DNA from: Streptomyces rubradiris
GTDB lineage: Bacteria > Actinomycetota > Actinomycetes > Streptomycetales > Streptomycetaceae
DNA length: 64,000 nucleotides
Assembly: GCF_016860525.1 (NCBI RefSeq)
Contig: NZ_BNEA01000015.1
Coordinates: 4,922,501 to 4,986,500, forward strand
Direction of reading: 5' to 3'
The notes below the pieces were generated by a model. It was not told the origin of the DNA, searched no databases, and worked only from the letters and a program-made list of their open reading frames with translations. This document shows positions 40,820 through 49,055 of the stretch, one piece after another (the first letter of the stretch is position 1; each line of letters starts with the position of its first letter). Both the position numbers and the translations under genes were made by a program.

Positions 40820-42448
40820 ATGGTGAACGTCGGGCTTCCTGTCACACCGCGATCGCGTCGAGCGGCCGGCGCGCCCCTGGGCGCACCGGCCGGTACAACG
40901 AGCCGGCCACCCGCCCGGGAACGGCTGCGGCGGGCCGCAGTCCCCGGCGTGCCCGCGCTGGTGATGCTGGTCCTCGGGCTGTGGCGGCTGGACCGGGGCG
41001 GCATGTGGCGTGACGAGGCCGTCAGCTTCCAGGTGGGGCGCCGAACCGTGCCGCAGATCTGGCACCTGCTGCACGACGTGGACGCGGTGCACGGCCTGTA
41101 CTACCTGCTGGTGCACGCCGTCCTCGCCGTCCGCCCCGGCGAGGTCGCGCTGCGGCTGCCGTCGGTGTGCGCGGCGGCGGCCACGGCGGCGCTGGTGGCC
41201 GAGCTCGGCCGTCGGCTGCTTCGGCCGCGGGCCGGACTGTGGGCCGGGCTGCTCTACGCCGTCACGCCGATGGCCGGGCACTACGCGCAGGAGGGCCGCT
41301 CCTACGCCCTGGTCGCGGCCGGTGCCACCGCGGCGACGCTGCTGTTCGTACGGGCCGTGCGCGGCGGTGCCTGGCGGGCCTACGGCGTGGTCCTCGCCGT
41401 CACCTGCTGGCTGCACGAGTTCGCCGTGCTGCTGCTGCTCGCCCACGCGGTGTCGCTGGCGCTGGCCCGGGCCGGACGGCGGGCATGGCGGGGCTGGGGG
41501 TGCGCGGCGGCGGCGGTCGTGCTCGCGCTGCTGCCGCTGGCGGTGGTGTCGCGGGGCCAGTCGGCGCAGCTGGCGTGGCTGCGCTCGCCCACGGCGGAGA
41601 CGGCCGGGGGTCTGCTGCGCACGTTCCTGGGGCCGGCCGACTCGGTGTACTGGGTGTGTCTCGCGCTGGGCTGCCTGGGCCTGTCGCGCCTGACCGGGCG
41701 GCGGGGGGAGCCGACGTGCGCGGGGGTGGCGCTGCCGGTGACGGTGGTGCCGCCGCTGGTGCTGATGCTGGTGTCCCAGGCATCGCCCTTGTACGTCGAC
41801 CGGTACGTGCTCTACGCCCTGTCGGGGGCGCCGCTGCTGGTGGCCTGCGGGGCGGAGCGGGTGGTGGGGGCGGTGGAGCGGATGTGGGGGCGCCGCCGGC
41901 GGGCGGGGGGCCGGCCCCTGGCATCCCCGGCCCTCACCCTCCTCGGTGTCGCCGCCGTCGCCCTCTCGGTGTTCCACCAGTTCCCCCTCCTCCGCGACGA
42001 CCGCGACCCCGGGTCCCGGGCGGACGACCTGGGGGCCGTCTCCCGGGCCGCCGGGCGGGAACTGGCGGACGGGGACGCCGTCGTGTTCGTCCCGGCGGCC
42101 ATGCGGAACGTGGCGCTCACGTATCCCCGGCCGTTCCGCGGCACCCGGGACGTGCTGCGGGTGGCGGGGGCGGCGGAGTCCGGGACGCTGTACGGGCGCG
42201 AGGCCGGCGTGGCCGAGCTGCGCCGCAGGCTGGAGCGGCTGGACCGGGTGTGGGTGGTCGGGGACCGCCGGCTGCTCGGCGCCCGCTGGGTGCCGCGCAA
42301 CCCCGTGGAACGGGCGAAGGTGACCACGCTCTGGCAGCAGTTCACCGGCCGTGAGGAGGCCGTGCGGGGGATGGCGACCGTACGGCTCTACGTCCGCCCG
42401 GTCAGCGCGCGGCCTCCGTCCGCGCCGCCGCGTCCAGGGCGGCGGTGA
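40820..42448 (+). CDS. GT-C family glycosyltransferase, membrane protein
   Basis: 542 residues. After a basic N-terminus the first helix (about 42-55) is followed by LDRGGMWRDEAVSFQVGRR, the D-E motif of GT39/GT83-like enzymes that use polyprenyl-linked sugars. About ten more helices follow, with HYAQEGRSYALVAAGATAATLLF, typical of actinobacterial mannosyltransferases. The C-terminal ~140 residues are extracytoplasmic. The last 47 bp overlap the 3' end of convergent ohrR, so the two mRNAs can pair. Confidence 0.85.
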   Translation: MVNVGLPVTPRSRRAAGAPLGAPAGTTSRPPARERLRRAAVPGVPALVMLVLGLWRLDRGGMWRDEAVSFQVGRRTVPQIWHLLHDVDAVHGLYYLLVHAVLAVRPGEVALRLPSVCAAAATAALVAELGRRLLRPRAGLWAGLLYAVTPMAGHYAQEGRSYALVAAGATAATLLFVRAVRGGAWRAYGVVLAVTCWLHEFAVLLLLAHAVSLALARAGRRAWRGWGCAAAAVVLALLPLAVVSRGQSAQLAWLRSPTAETAGGLLRTFLGPADSVYWVCLALGCLGLSRLTGRRGEPTCAGVALPVTVVPPLVLMLVSQASPLYVDRYVLYALSGAPLLVACGAERVVGAVERMWGRRRRAGGRPLASPALTLLGVAAVALSVFHQFPLLRDDRDPGSRADDLGAVSRAAGRELADGDAVVFVPAAMRNVALTYPRPFRGTRDVLRVAGAAESGTLYGREAGVAELRRRLERLDRVWVVGDRRLLGARWVPRNPVERAKVTTLWQQFTGREEAVRGMATVRLYVRPVSARPPSAPPRPGRR

Positions 42449-42860
42449 GCCGGTCGAGCCGCTCGCGCAGCTCGCCGATCTCCGCCGGGTCGAAGCCGGT
42501 CGCCGACATGATCCGGCGCGGCACCTCCAGCGCCCGCTCGCGCAGCGCCGCGCCCTCCCCGGTGAGCCGGACGAGGACCGACCGCTCGTCCTCGGCGCTG
42601 CGCTCACGCCGTACCAGACCGGCCGTCTCCAGCCGCTTGACCAGCGGGGACAGCGTGCCGGAGTCCAGCCGCAACCGCTCGCCGAGCTTCTTGACGGGCA
42701 GCTCGCCCTGTTCCCACAGCACCAGCATCACCAGGTACTGGGGGTAGGTGAGCCCGAGGTCCTGGAGGAGGACGCGGTAGACGCCGGTGAAGGCGCGGGA
42801 CGCGGCGTGCAGGGAGAAGCAGATCTGGCGGTCCAGGCGGAGCCACTCCGGTTCGGTCAT
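42402..42860 (-). CDS. ohrR: organic hydroperoxide sensor repressor OhrR (MarR family)
   Basis: 152 residues from ATG 42860, with TGGAGG 1-2 nt upstream. The peroxide-sensing Cys is C14 in RQICFSLHAASRAF. I find no other Cys, so this is a 1-Cys OhrR. The winged helix includes LPVKKLGERLRLDSGTLSPLVKRLE and the wing RRERSAEDERSVLVRLT. It is divergent from ohr across a palindromic operator. Oxidation of the Cys by organic peroxides is known to release OhrR from DNA. Confidence 0.95.
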   Translation of the reverse strand: MTEPEWLRLDRQICFSLHAASRAFTGVYRVLLQDLGLTYPQYLVMLVLWEQGELPVKKLGERLRLDSGTLSPLVKRLETAGLVRRERSAEDERSVLVRLTGEGAALRERALEVPRRIMSATGFDPAEIGELRERLDRLTAALDAAARTEAAR

Positions 42861-42887
42861 GCCTCCAGGGTAACCCTTGCCCGGCAT

Positions 42888-42911
42888 TTAGTTGTGCACA
42901 ACTTAGTTGTG
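42888..42911. promoter_or_regulatory. OhrR operator between ohrR and ohr
   Basis: A perfect 14-bp palindrome AGTTGTGCACAACT (42890-42903) is followed by a second copy of TTAGTTGTG (42903-42911; first copy 42888-42896). It lies in the 101-bp divergent gap, and a dyad of this AT-richer type is the known style of OhrR sites. Confidence 0.8.
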
Positions 42912-42961
42912 TGCTCTACTTTCGATCGTAACGAACCCCGCATCCGAGAGGGATGGTCTCC

Positions 42962-43375
42962 ATGGACGCGCTCTACACCGCCGTCGCCACCGCGACCCAC
43001 GGCCGCGAGGGCCGTGCCGTCTCCTCCGACGGCCGGATCGACCTCGCCCTGGCCATGCCGGTCGAGCTGGGCGGCGACGGCCAGGGCAGCAATCCCGAGC
43101 AGCTCTTCGCCGCCGGGTACGCCGCCTGCTTCGGCAGCGCCCTCGGCCTGGTCGGCCGCCAGGCGAAGGTCGACGTCAGCGACGCCGCCGTGACCGCCGA
43201 GGTGGGCATAGGCAAGCAGGGCGAGGGCTTCGGGCTGAAGGTCACCCTGCGCGTCGAACTGCCCGACACGGTGGACCAGGCCACCGGCCGCGAGCTGGTC
43301 GAGGCCGCCCACCAGGTCTGCCCGTACTCCAACGCCACCCGCGGCAACATCGACGTCGACCTCGTCATCGAGTAG
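42962..43375 (+). CDS. ohr: organic hydroperoxide resistance protein Ohr
   Basis: 137 residues from ATG 42962, which has GAGAGGGA about 8 nt upstream; an ATG 9 nt earlier abuts that site and is less likely. Both redox cysteines of the Ohr/OsmC family are present: C56 in AAGYAACFGSAL and C120 in AAHQVCPYSNATRGN. It reduces organic hydroperoxides using lipoylated partners. It is controlled by OhrR through the operator upstream. Confidence 0.96.
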   Translation: MDALYTAVATATHGREGRAVSSDGRIDLALAMPVELGGDGQGSNPEQLFAAGYAACFGSALGLVGRQAKVDVSDAAVTAEVGIGKQGEGFGLKVTLRVELPDTVDQATGRELVEAAHQVCPYSNATRGNIDVDLVIE

Positions 43376-43397
43376 CCGTCGGGCGGCCTGCTGACCG

Positions 43398-45596
43398 CTA
43401 CGCCGGCGACAGCGCGTCCCGGGACCCGGACTGGCCCGGGATCCGGGACGCCGGGCCGGACGGCGGCTCGCCCAGCAGCAGCGTCCGCACCACCCGCTCG
43501 GCGGCCCGCCCGTCCTCGAACTCGCAGAACCGGGCGCGGAACGCGGCCCGCAGCCGCGCGGACTCCCCGTCCCGCCAGCCGCCCGAGCGGAACAGCCCGG
43601 ACAGCTCCCGGAAACCGCGGGTGACATGGCCCGGCGGCTCGGCGGTGAGGTCGAGGTAGGTGCCCCGGCTCGCGGCGAACGCGGGCCAGTCGTCGGCGTG
43701 GACCACGATCGGCCGGTCCAGGACGGCGTAGTCGAACATCACCGACGAGTAGTCGGTGACCAGCGCGTCCGCCGCGAGCAGGACGTCCGCCAGGTGCGGT
43801 TCGTCGGTCGCGTCCACCACGATCCGGCGCCGGGCCAGCTCCGCCAGGCCCATGCCCCGCGCCGGGCCGGCCGCCAGCGACGGGTGCAGCCGGACCACCA
43901 GCGTGTGCCCCGCGCCGAGACCGGCCGCGAACCGGGCCAGGTCGATCCGGTCCACGTACCCGCCGCGCCGGTAGTCCCGGCGGGTCGGCGCGTACAGCAC
44001 CACCGTGTGGTCTTCCGGGATGCCGTGCCGCTCCCGGAAACCGCCGGGCCCGCCGCGCACCAGCACGTCGTTGCGCGGGCTTCCGGTGCGCACCGAGGTG
44101 AAGTGACAGGGGTAGGCCCGCTCCCACACCAGCTCGGCGTGGCGGCTCGCGACCAGGCTGAAGTCCCAGCGGTCGGCCCGGCGCAGCATCCGCGGCACGT
44201 CGACGCCGAGCCGCGCGCCGGGCTTGTCCCGCAGATCGGCGCCCAGGTACTTCAGCGGGGTGCACTGGTGGGTGTGGATGTGCACGCTGCCGGGGCGCTT
44301 GGCCAGGGTGCCGGGCCAGTTGACGTCGTTGACGAAGAACTTCGCGCGCGCGGTGACCTCCAGATAGCGCCGCGAGCCGACGATCACGTGCTCCACGCCG
44401 TCCGGCAGTCCCGCCGCCGTCTCCTCGTCCCGCACCACCCACACCCCGCGCAGCTCCGGCGCGATCTCGCGGGCCGCCTGGTAGATCGCCGCCGGGTCGC
44501 CGAGCACGCCCCGGTGCGAGGACGCCGAGTACACCACGAGGCGCTCGTCCAGCGGGCGGCGGGCGTTGAGCGCGGCCCAGCCGGCGCCGGCCCGCGCGGC
44601 GGCGGCCCGGCGTGCCCGGCCCGCCCGCCGGGCCGCCTCCCGCCCGGCCCGCGCCGACTGCCGCCGCAGCCGGTACCCGGTCCAGGAACCGGTCAGCACG
44701 GCGACCTCGCCGTCCACCCGGGCGCCCCCGGGCCGGTGGGCGCGGAACATCCGGGCCGTGCGCCGGAAGAACTCGGCCTTGTCGGCGGGCGGCAGCCGGT
44801 CCGGCTTGGCCAGGATGTCCAGGCAGTGCTCGCCCATCTTGCGGTGCAGATACGGCCGCCAGGACGCCAGCTCCGGCCGCCCGGCCAGATACGCGAAGAC
44901 CCGCTCGTACTGGTCGTGGATGTCGAAGTGCTTGCGGCTGGTGGTGGACAGGATGCTGCCCTGCCGGCGCTGCCGGTAGTGCACGCAGATCCGGTCCAGG
45001 GCGGCGATCCGGCGGGCGCTGAGCATGACCGGGAACGTCCAGGGGGTGTCCTCGTAGTAGCCCGGCGGGAAGGCGAAGCCGTGCTCGGTGACGAAGTCCC
45101 GGCGGTAGGCCTTGTTCCAGACCACCATCAGCAGGTCCAGGATGCCCGGGTACTCCGCGGCGGTGAACACCTCCTCCTTGGCCAGCAGGTGCGCGAGGAC
45201 GTTGCGCCGGGTGCCGCCCCACCAGTAGGTGCGCGCGTAGTCGAAGACCAGCACGTCCGGGTCGGCGGTCTCGGCGAGCCGGCCGGCCACGGCCTCCAGC
45301 GCGCCCGGGGTGAGGGTGTCGTCGCTGTCCAGGAAGAGCAGGTAGTCGCCGGTGGCGTGCGGGAGCCCGGCATTGCGGGCCGGGCCGAGGCCCACGTTCT
45401 CCGGCAGGTGCAGCACCTTCACCCGCGCATCGCGCCGGGCGTACTCGTCCAGGATCGCGCCGCAGTCGTCCGGGGAGCGGTCGTCCACGGCGATCAGCTC
45501 GAAGTCCCCGAAGGACTGCCCGAGCACCGAGTCCAGGCACTCGGGCAGGAAGGCCTGCACCCGGTAGCAGGGCACGATCACACTGAAGCGGGGCAC
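43398..45596 (-). CDS. GT2 glycosyltransferase fused to TagF-like polymerase domain
   Basis: 732 residues from GTG 45596, with GAGGAG about 11 nt upstream. The N-terminal GT2 domain is intact (FSVIVPCYRVQ, AVDDRSPDD, FLDSDDT). The C-terminal TagF-like domain deviates at the signature sites of its two paralogues: HQCTPLK near 444 where they have HGTPLK, and APTRRD near 535 where they have APTHRD. TDYSSVMFDYA and RPIVVHADDW are kept. So the glycosyltransferase half looks active and the phosphotransferase half may be altered or have another substrate. It lies 6 bp after the paralogous gene, in one operon. Confidence 0.88.
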   Translation of the reverse strand: MPRFSVIVPCYRVQAFLPECLDSVLGQSFGDFELIAVDDRSPDDCGAILDEYARRDARVKVLHLPENVGLGPARNAGLPHATGDYLLFLDSDDTLTPGALEAVAGRLAETADPDVLVFDYARTYWWGGTRRNVLAHLLAKEEVFTAAEYPGILDLLMVVWNKAYRRDFVTEHGFAFPPGYYEDTPWTFPVMLSARRIAALDRICVHYRQRRQGSILSTTSRKHFDIHDQYERVFAYLAGRPELASWRPYLHRKMGEHCLDILAKPDRLPPADKAEFFRRTARMFRAHRPGGARVDGEVAVLTGSWTGYRLRRQSARAGREAARRAGRARRAAAARAGAGWAALNARRPLDERLVVYSASSHRGVLGDPAAIYQAAREIAPELRGVWVVRDEETAAGLPDGVEHVIVGSRRYLEVTARAKFFVNDVNWPGTLAKRPGSVHIHTHQCTPLKYLGADLRDKPGARLGVDVPRMLRRADRWDFSLVASRHAELVWERAYPCHFTSVRTGSPRNDVLVRGGPGGFRERHGIPEDHTVVLYAPTRRDYRRGGYVDRIDLARFAAGLGAGHTLVVRLHPSLAAGPARGMGLAELARRRIVVDATDEPHLADVLLAADALVTDYSSVMFDYAVLDRPIVVHADDWPAFAASRGTYLDLTAEPPGHVTRGFRELSGLFRSGGWRDGESARLRAAFRARFCEFEDGRAAERVVRTLLLGEPPSGPASRIPGQSGSRDALSPA

Positions 45597-45602
45597 GGCG
45601 GG

Positions 45603-47798
45603 TCAGCTCCTCGTGAGGGTCGCGGCGGGGGCGGGGACGCGCTCGGCGAGCGGGAGCACGGGCGGCAGCGCCTGAGGCGGCTCGCCGAGCAGCACCCGGC
45701 GCACCACCCGCTCGGCGGCCCGCCCGTCGTCGAACTCGCAGAACCGCTCCCGGAACGCGGCCCGCAGCGCCCGCGCCCGGGGACCGGCGTACGAGCCGTC
45801 GCGGAACACGGCGGCCAGCTCCCCGGGCGTCCGGGCGACCAGGCCCGGCGGCTCGGCCATCAGGTCGAAGTAGACGCCCCGGGTCTCCCGGTACACCTCC
45901 CAGTCGTCGGCGTGGATCACGATCGGCCGGTCCAGGTTGGCGTAGTCGAACATGATGGACGAGTAGTCGGTGATCAGCGCGTCCGCCGCCAGGCACACGT
46001 CCTCCGTCGAGCGGTGCGCGGTGACGTCGATGATCCGGCCCGAGCCGCGCGGGCCGCCCCGGTCGTAGAAGTAGTGGGCGCGCAGCAGCACGACGACGTT
46101 CTCCCCGGCCGCCCGGCAGAACGCCTCCAGGTCCAGGCCCGGCTCGAAGCCGGTGTGGTGGTCGCGGTGGGTCGGCGCGTACAGCACGGCCGTCCGGCCC
46201 TCCGGGATGCCCAGCTCACGGCGGATCCGGGCCACGTCACGGGCGGTCGCCGTGTAGTAGACGTCGTTGCGCGGATAGCCGTACTCCAGCTGTTCGTAGG
46301 AGCCCGGGAAGGCGCGTTCCCACATCCGGGTGGAGTGGCGGTTGGACGACAGGTTGAAGTCCCAGCGGTCGACCCGGCCCAGCAGCTTGGTGAAGCTGCC
46401 GGAGCGGGCCGCGACCACCGGGTACACCGACTGGTCCACGCCCATCGTCTTCAGCGGGGTGCCGTGCTGGGTCTGCAGGTGCACGCTGCCCGGCCGCTTG
46501 ACCACGCCCTCGGCGAAGTTGGCGTTGTTGATCAGGTACGTGGCCCGGGCCAGCACCTCCCAGGAGCGGCGCGAACCGAGCACCGCGTACTCGACGCCGT
46601 CCGGCACGGTGTGTTCCCGGCCGGCCTCGACCAGGAACACCGAGCGGATGTGCGGGGCCAGCTCCCGGGCCTTGGCGTGGATCGCCGCCGGGTTGCAGGC
46701 GTACCCCCGGCCCCAGTACGCGCAGTACACGGCGAGGCCGGGATCGAGCGGGCGGCGCAGGTCGCGGGCGTAGCGCAGCCGGGTGCGGGCCGCGCGCGGG
46801 CGCGGCAGCCGGGCGACGGTGGCGCCGGCCGCCCGGTGGGCGCCGCGCAGGGCGCGGAACGCGCCGTACGCGCCCGCCGCCAGCAGCCGGTGCTGCACGC
46901 CGGGGCTGCCGTCCGGCACCCGGTGGCCGGCCGGGCGGTGCAGCCGGTAGAGCCGGGCCGCGCGACGGAAGAACGCCCGGTGCCCCGAGGGCAGCCGCTC
47001 CGGCCGGGACGCCGTCTTCAGCACCATCGCGAACACCTGGTCGAACAGCGGCCCGGTCCGCTCGGGAGGCAGCTCCGCCTCGGCCGCCCGGGTCAGCACC
47101 CGCTCCACCTGGTCCAGCAGGGTGTGCTGGTGCGGGCCGGGCAGGTTCAGCCGGCTGCCCTGGCGGCGGGACCGGTGGCGCACGACGGCCCGGCGCAGCA
47201 CCGCGATCCGCCCGGCCGCGACGGTCACCAGCCCGCCCCAGCCCAGGTCCGTGAAGTGCCCGTCCGGGAAGACGAGTTCCCGCTCGGTGAGGAAGGCCCG
47301 GCGGTACACGGCGCTCCACGCGGGCAGCTGGACGCCGGTCAGGCCGGGCAGCTCGGCGGGGGCGAAGGCACCGAGCGGGGCCTTCGCCGGCAGCGGCCCG
47401 GCCGGGGTCGCCGGCTCGCCCTCCCACCAGGGGGCGCGCTCGTGCTCGCAGTACAGCACGTCCACCCCGGCGACCTCGGACAGCCGGGCGTCCACCACCG
47501 CCAGCGCCCCCGGCAGCAGCAGGTCGTCACCGTCCAGGAACAGCACATAGGTGCCGGTCGCCGCCCGCATCCCGGTGTTGCGCGCCCCGCTCAGCCCGGC
47601 GGACGGCGGCGAGTGGACGACGGTCACCCGGGAGTCCCGCCCCGCGTACCCGGCGGCGACCTCGGCCGCGGCGTCGGGGGCGTCGCAGACCGGGATCAGC
47701 TGGAGGTCGCCGAAGGACTGGCCGAGGACCGAGTCCAGCGCCTGGGACAGCCGTCCGGCGACCCCATGGGACGGGACGATGATGCTGAAGCGGGGCAT
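45603..47798 (-). CDS. GT2-like / TagF-like glycerophosphotransferase protein
   Basis: 731 residues from ATG 47798 (MPRFSIIVPSHG). The GT2 half is partly eroded: the second motif FLDGDDL is kept, but the first is PVCDAPDAAAE rather than D-D-x-S-x-D. The TagF-like half is complete: QTQHGTPLKTMG near 444, APTHRDHHTGFEP, ITDYSSIMFDYANLDRPIVIHADDW. It is a paralogue of the genes at 34526 and 43398, with similar length and domain order. Inferred role: polymerisation or modification of a polyol-phosphate wall polymer. It is followed after 6 bp by the third paralogue. Confidence 0.9.
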   Translation of the reverse strand: MPRFSIIVPSHGVAGRLSQALDSVLGQSFGDLQLIPVCDAPDAAAEVAAGYAGRDSRVTVVHSPPSAGLSGARNTGMRAATGTYVLFLDGDDLLLPGALAVVDARLSEVAGVDVLYCEHERAPWWEGEPATPAGPLPAKAPLGAFAPAELPGLTGVQLPAWSAVYRRAFLTERELVFPDGHFTDLGWGGLVTVAAGRIAVLRRAVVRHRSRRQGSRLNLPGPHQHTLLDQVERVLTRAAEAELPPERTGPLFDQVFAMVLKTASRPERLPSGHRAFFRRAARLYRLHRPAGHRVPDGSPGVQHRLLAAGAYGAFRALRGAHRAAGATVARLPRPRAARTRLRYARDLRRPLDPGLAVYCAYWGRGYACNPAAIHAKARELAPHIRSVFLVEAGREHTVPDGVEYAVLGSRRSWEVLARATYLINNANFAEGVVKRPGSVHLQTQHGTPLKTMGVDQSVYPVVAARSGSFTKLLGRVDRWDFNLSSNRHSTRMWERAFPGSYEQLEYGYPRNDVYYTATARDVARIRRELGIPEGRTAVLYAPTHRDHHTGFEPGLDLEAFCRAAGENVVVLLRAHYFYDRGGPRGSGRIIDVTAHRSTEDVCLAADALITDYSSIMFDYANLDRPIVIHADDWEVYRETRGVYFDLMAEPPGLVARTPGELAAVFRDGSYAGPRARALRAAFRERFCEFDDGRAAERVVRRVLLGEPPQALPPVLPLAERVPAPAATLTRS

Positions 47799-47923
47799 TC
47801 TGTTCTCTCTGTCGTCGTGCGGACGCGGCCGGGCCGTCCCGCCGGACGCCAGGGGGACGGCCGGCTCGGGGCGGGCCGCGTCGAGCCGAGGGGCACGGGA
47901 ACTCCAGGACGTGACAACGGTGT

Positions 47924-47989
47924 TCAGCGGCTCCCGGGGTCGGGGAGGGAACCGGGAGGTGGCGGCACGGTGACACTGAACCGGGGCAC
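47924..47989 (-). pseudogene. 5' stump of a GT2-TagF paralogue (21 codons plus stop)
   Basis: A GTG with an AGGGAT site 6 nt upstream begins VPRFSVTVP, almost the same as the starts of the two downstream genes (MPRFSVIVP, MPRFSIIVP). The first 23 bases differ from the start of the 43398 gene at only three. After P9 the reading frame turns into a proline-rich string and stops. This is best explained as the leftover start of a deleted or recombined third tandem copy; a short leader peptide is an alternative. The rest of 47799-48097 shows nothing I can name. Confidence 0.55.
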
Positions 47990-48097
47990 GGGACATCCCT
48001 GGGTCGCTCGGCGCGGGCGTGGTGGTCCGGGAACGGCCGATGGGGTGAATTGGTTACGGCGGGTACGGCATTCGGGCTACCCCGGCCCGACGCGAAG

Positions 48098-48125
48098 GGG
48101 GGCGGGCCGCGACCGGCCCGCCCCC
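48098..48125 (-). terminator. hairpin terminator of the sugar ABC operon
   Basis: Perfect 11-bp stem (GGGGGCGGGCC and its complement) with a 6-nt loop, 21 nt beyond the stop of the last permease gene. It is positioned to end the leftward transcript. Confidence 0.7.
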
Positions 48126-48146
48126 TGAAGTGACCCGTTCGTACGG

Positions 48147-49055
48147 TTACTTCACCGCGCCCGCCATCACGCCGGACACGAACTGCCGCTGGAACGCGAA
48201 GAACACGGCCAGCGGGATCACCATGGAGAGGAACGCGCCGGGCGCCAGGACGTCGATGTTGTTGCCGAACTGCCGTACCTGCGTCTGCAGGGCCACCGTG
48301 ATCGGCTGGGTGCCCGACTTGGTGAACACCAGCGCGACCAGCATGTCGTTCCACACCCACAGGAACTGGAAGATGCCGAGACTGGCGATCGCCGGGCCGC
48401 CCAGCGGCATCACCACCCGGGCGAACAGCCGCAGTTCACCGGCGCCGTCCAGGCGGGCCGCCTCCAGCAGTTCGCGCGGGATCTCCGCGAAGAAGTTCCG
48501 CAGCAGGAACACCGCGAACGGCAGCCCGAACCCGGTGTGGAACAGGATCACCCCGAGGATCGACCCGAACAGCCCGATCTTGCCGAAGAGTTCGGCGATC
48601 GGGATCAGCGCCACCTGCACGGGCACCACCAGCAGGCTCACCACGCCCAGGAACCACCAGTCCCGGCCCGGGAACTCCATCCACGCGAACGCGTACCCGG
48701 CCAGCGCCCCGATCACCACGACCAGGACCGTCGCCGGGACCGTGATCAGCACGGTGTTCAGCAGCGAGTTCGTGATGTCGGAGTTCTCCAGCAGCGTCCG
48801 GTAGCTGTCCACGGTGAGCCGGGACGGCTCGGTGAACACCGTCCACCAGCCGCTCGCGCTCATGTCCTGCGGCGAGCGCAGCGAGGACACCAGCAGGCCG
48901 ATGGTCGGCACCAGCCAGAACAGGCCCACGACGATCAGCACCACGCGGACCAGCCCGCCGCCCAGCCGCTCCACGATCCGGGCGCCGACCGACCGCCGGG
49001 CGGGAACCGCCCGTGCCGTCCCGGCCTTCCGGACGCCTTCGGTGGTCACCGTCAT
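48147..49055 (-). CDS. carbohydrate ABC transporter permease (MalG-like)
   Basis: 302 residues; ATG overlaps the upstream permease stop (ATGA). There are six transmembrane helices. The EAA loop that contacts the ATPase is EIPRELLEAARLDGAGELRLFARVVMPLGGPAIASLG (about 190-225). The C-terminus FQRQFVSGVMAGAVKG-like is typical of CUT1 inner-membrane subunits. It works with the MalF-like subunit and the lipoprotein encoded upstream. No ATPase gene is present, so a shared ATPase such as MsiK is inferred. Confidence 0.93.
   Translation of the reverse strand: MTVTTEGVRKAGTARAVPARRSVGARIVERLGGGLVRVVLIVVGLFWLVPTIGLLVSSLRSPQDMSASGWWTVFTEPSRLTVDSYRTLLENSDITNSLLNTVLITVPATVLVVVIGALAGYAFAWMEFPGRDWWFLGVVSLLVVPVQVALIPIAELFGKIGLFGSILGVILFHTGFGLPFAVFLLRNFFAEIPRELLEAARLDGAGELRLFARVVMPLGGPAIASLGIFQFLWVWNDMLVALVFTKSGTQPITVALQTQVRQFGNNIDVLAPGAFLSMVIPLAVFFAFQRQFVSGVMAGAVK

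Noticed and set aside
42888..42911. Palindrome near ohr as a transposon terminal repeat
   Set aside because: It sits exactly in the ohrR-ohr divergent promoter and fits an OhrR operator; no transposase or target duplication is present.
43626..48128. 1500-codon open frame on the plus strand opposite the GT2-TagF genes
   Set aside because: No domain is visible and its composition is that of a codon-bias shadow; the minus-strand genes have clear motifs.
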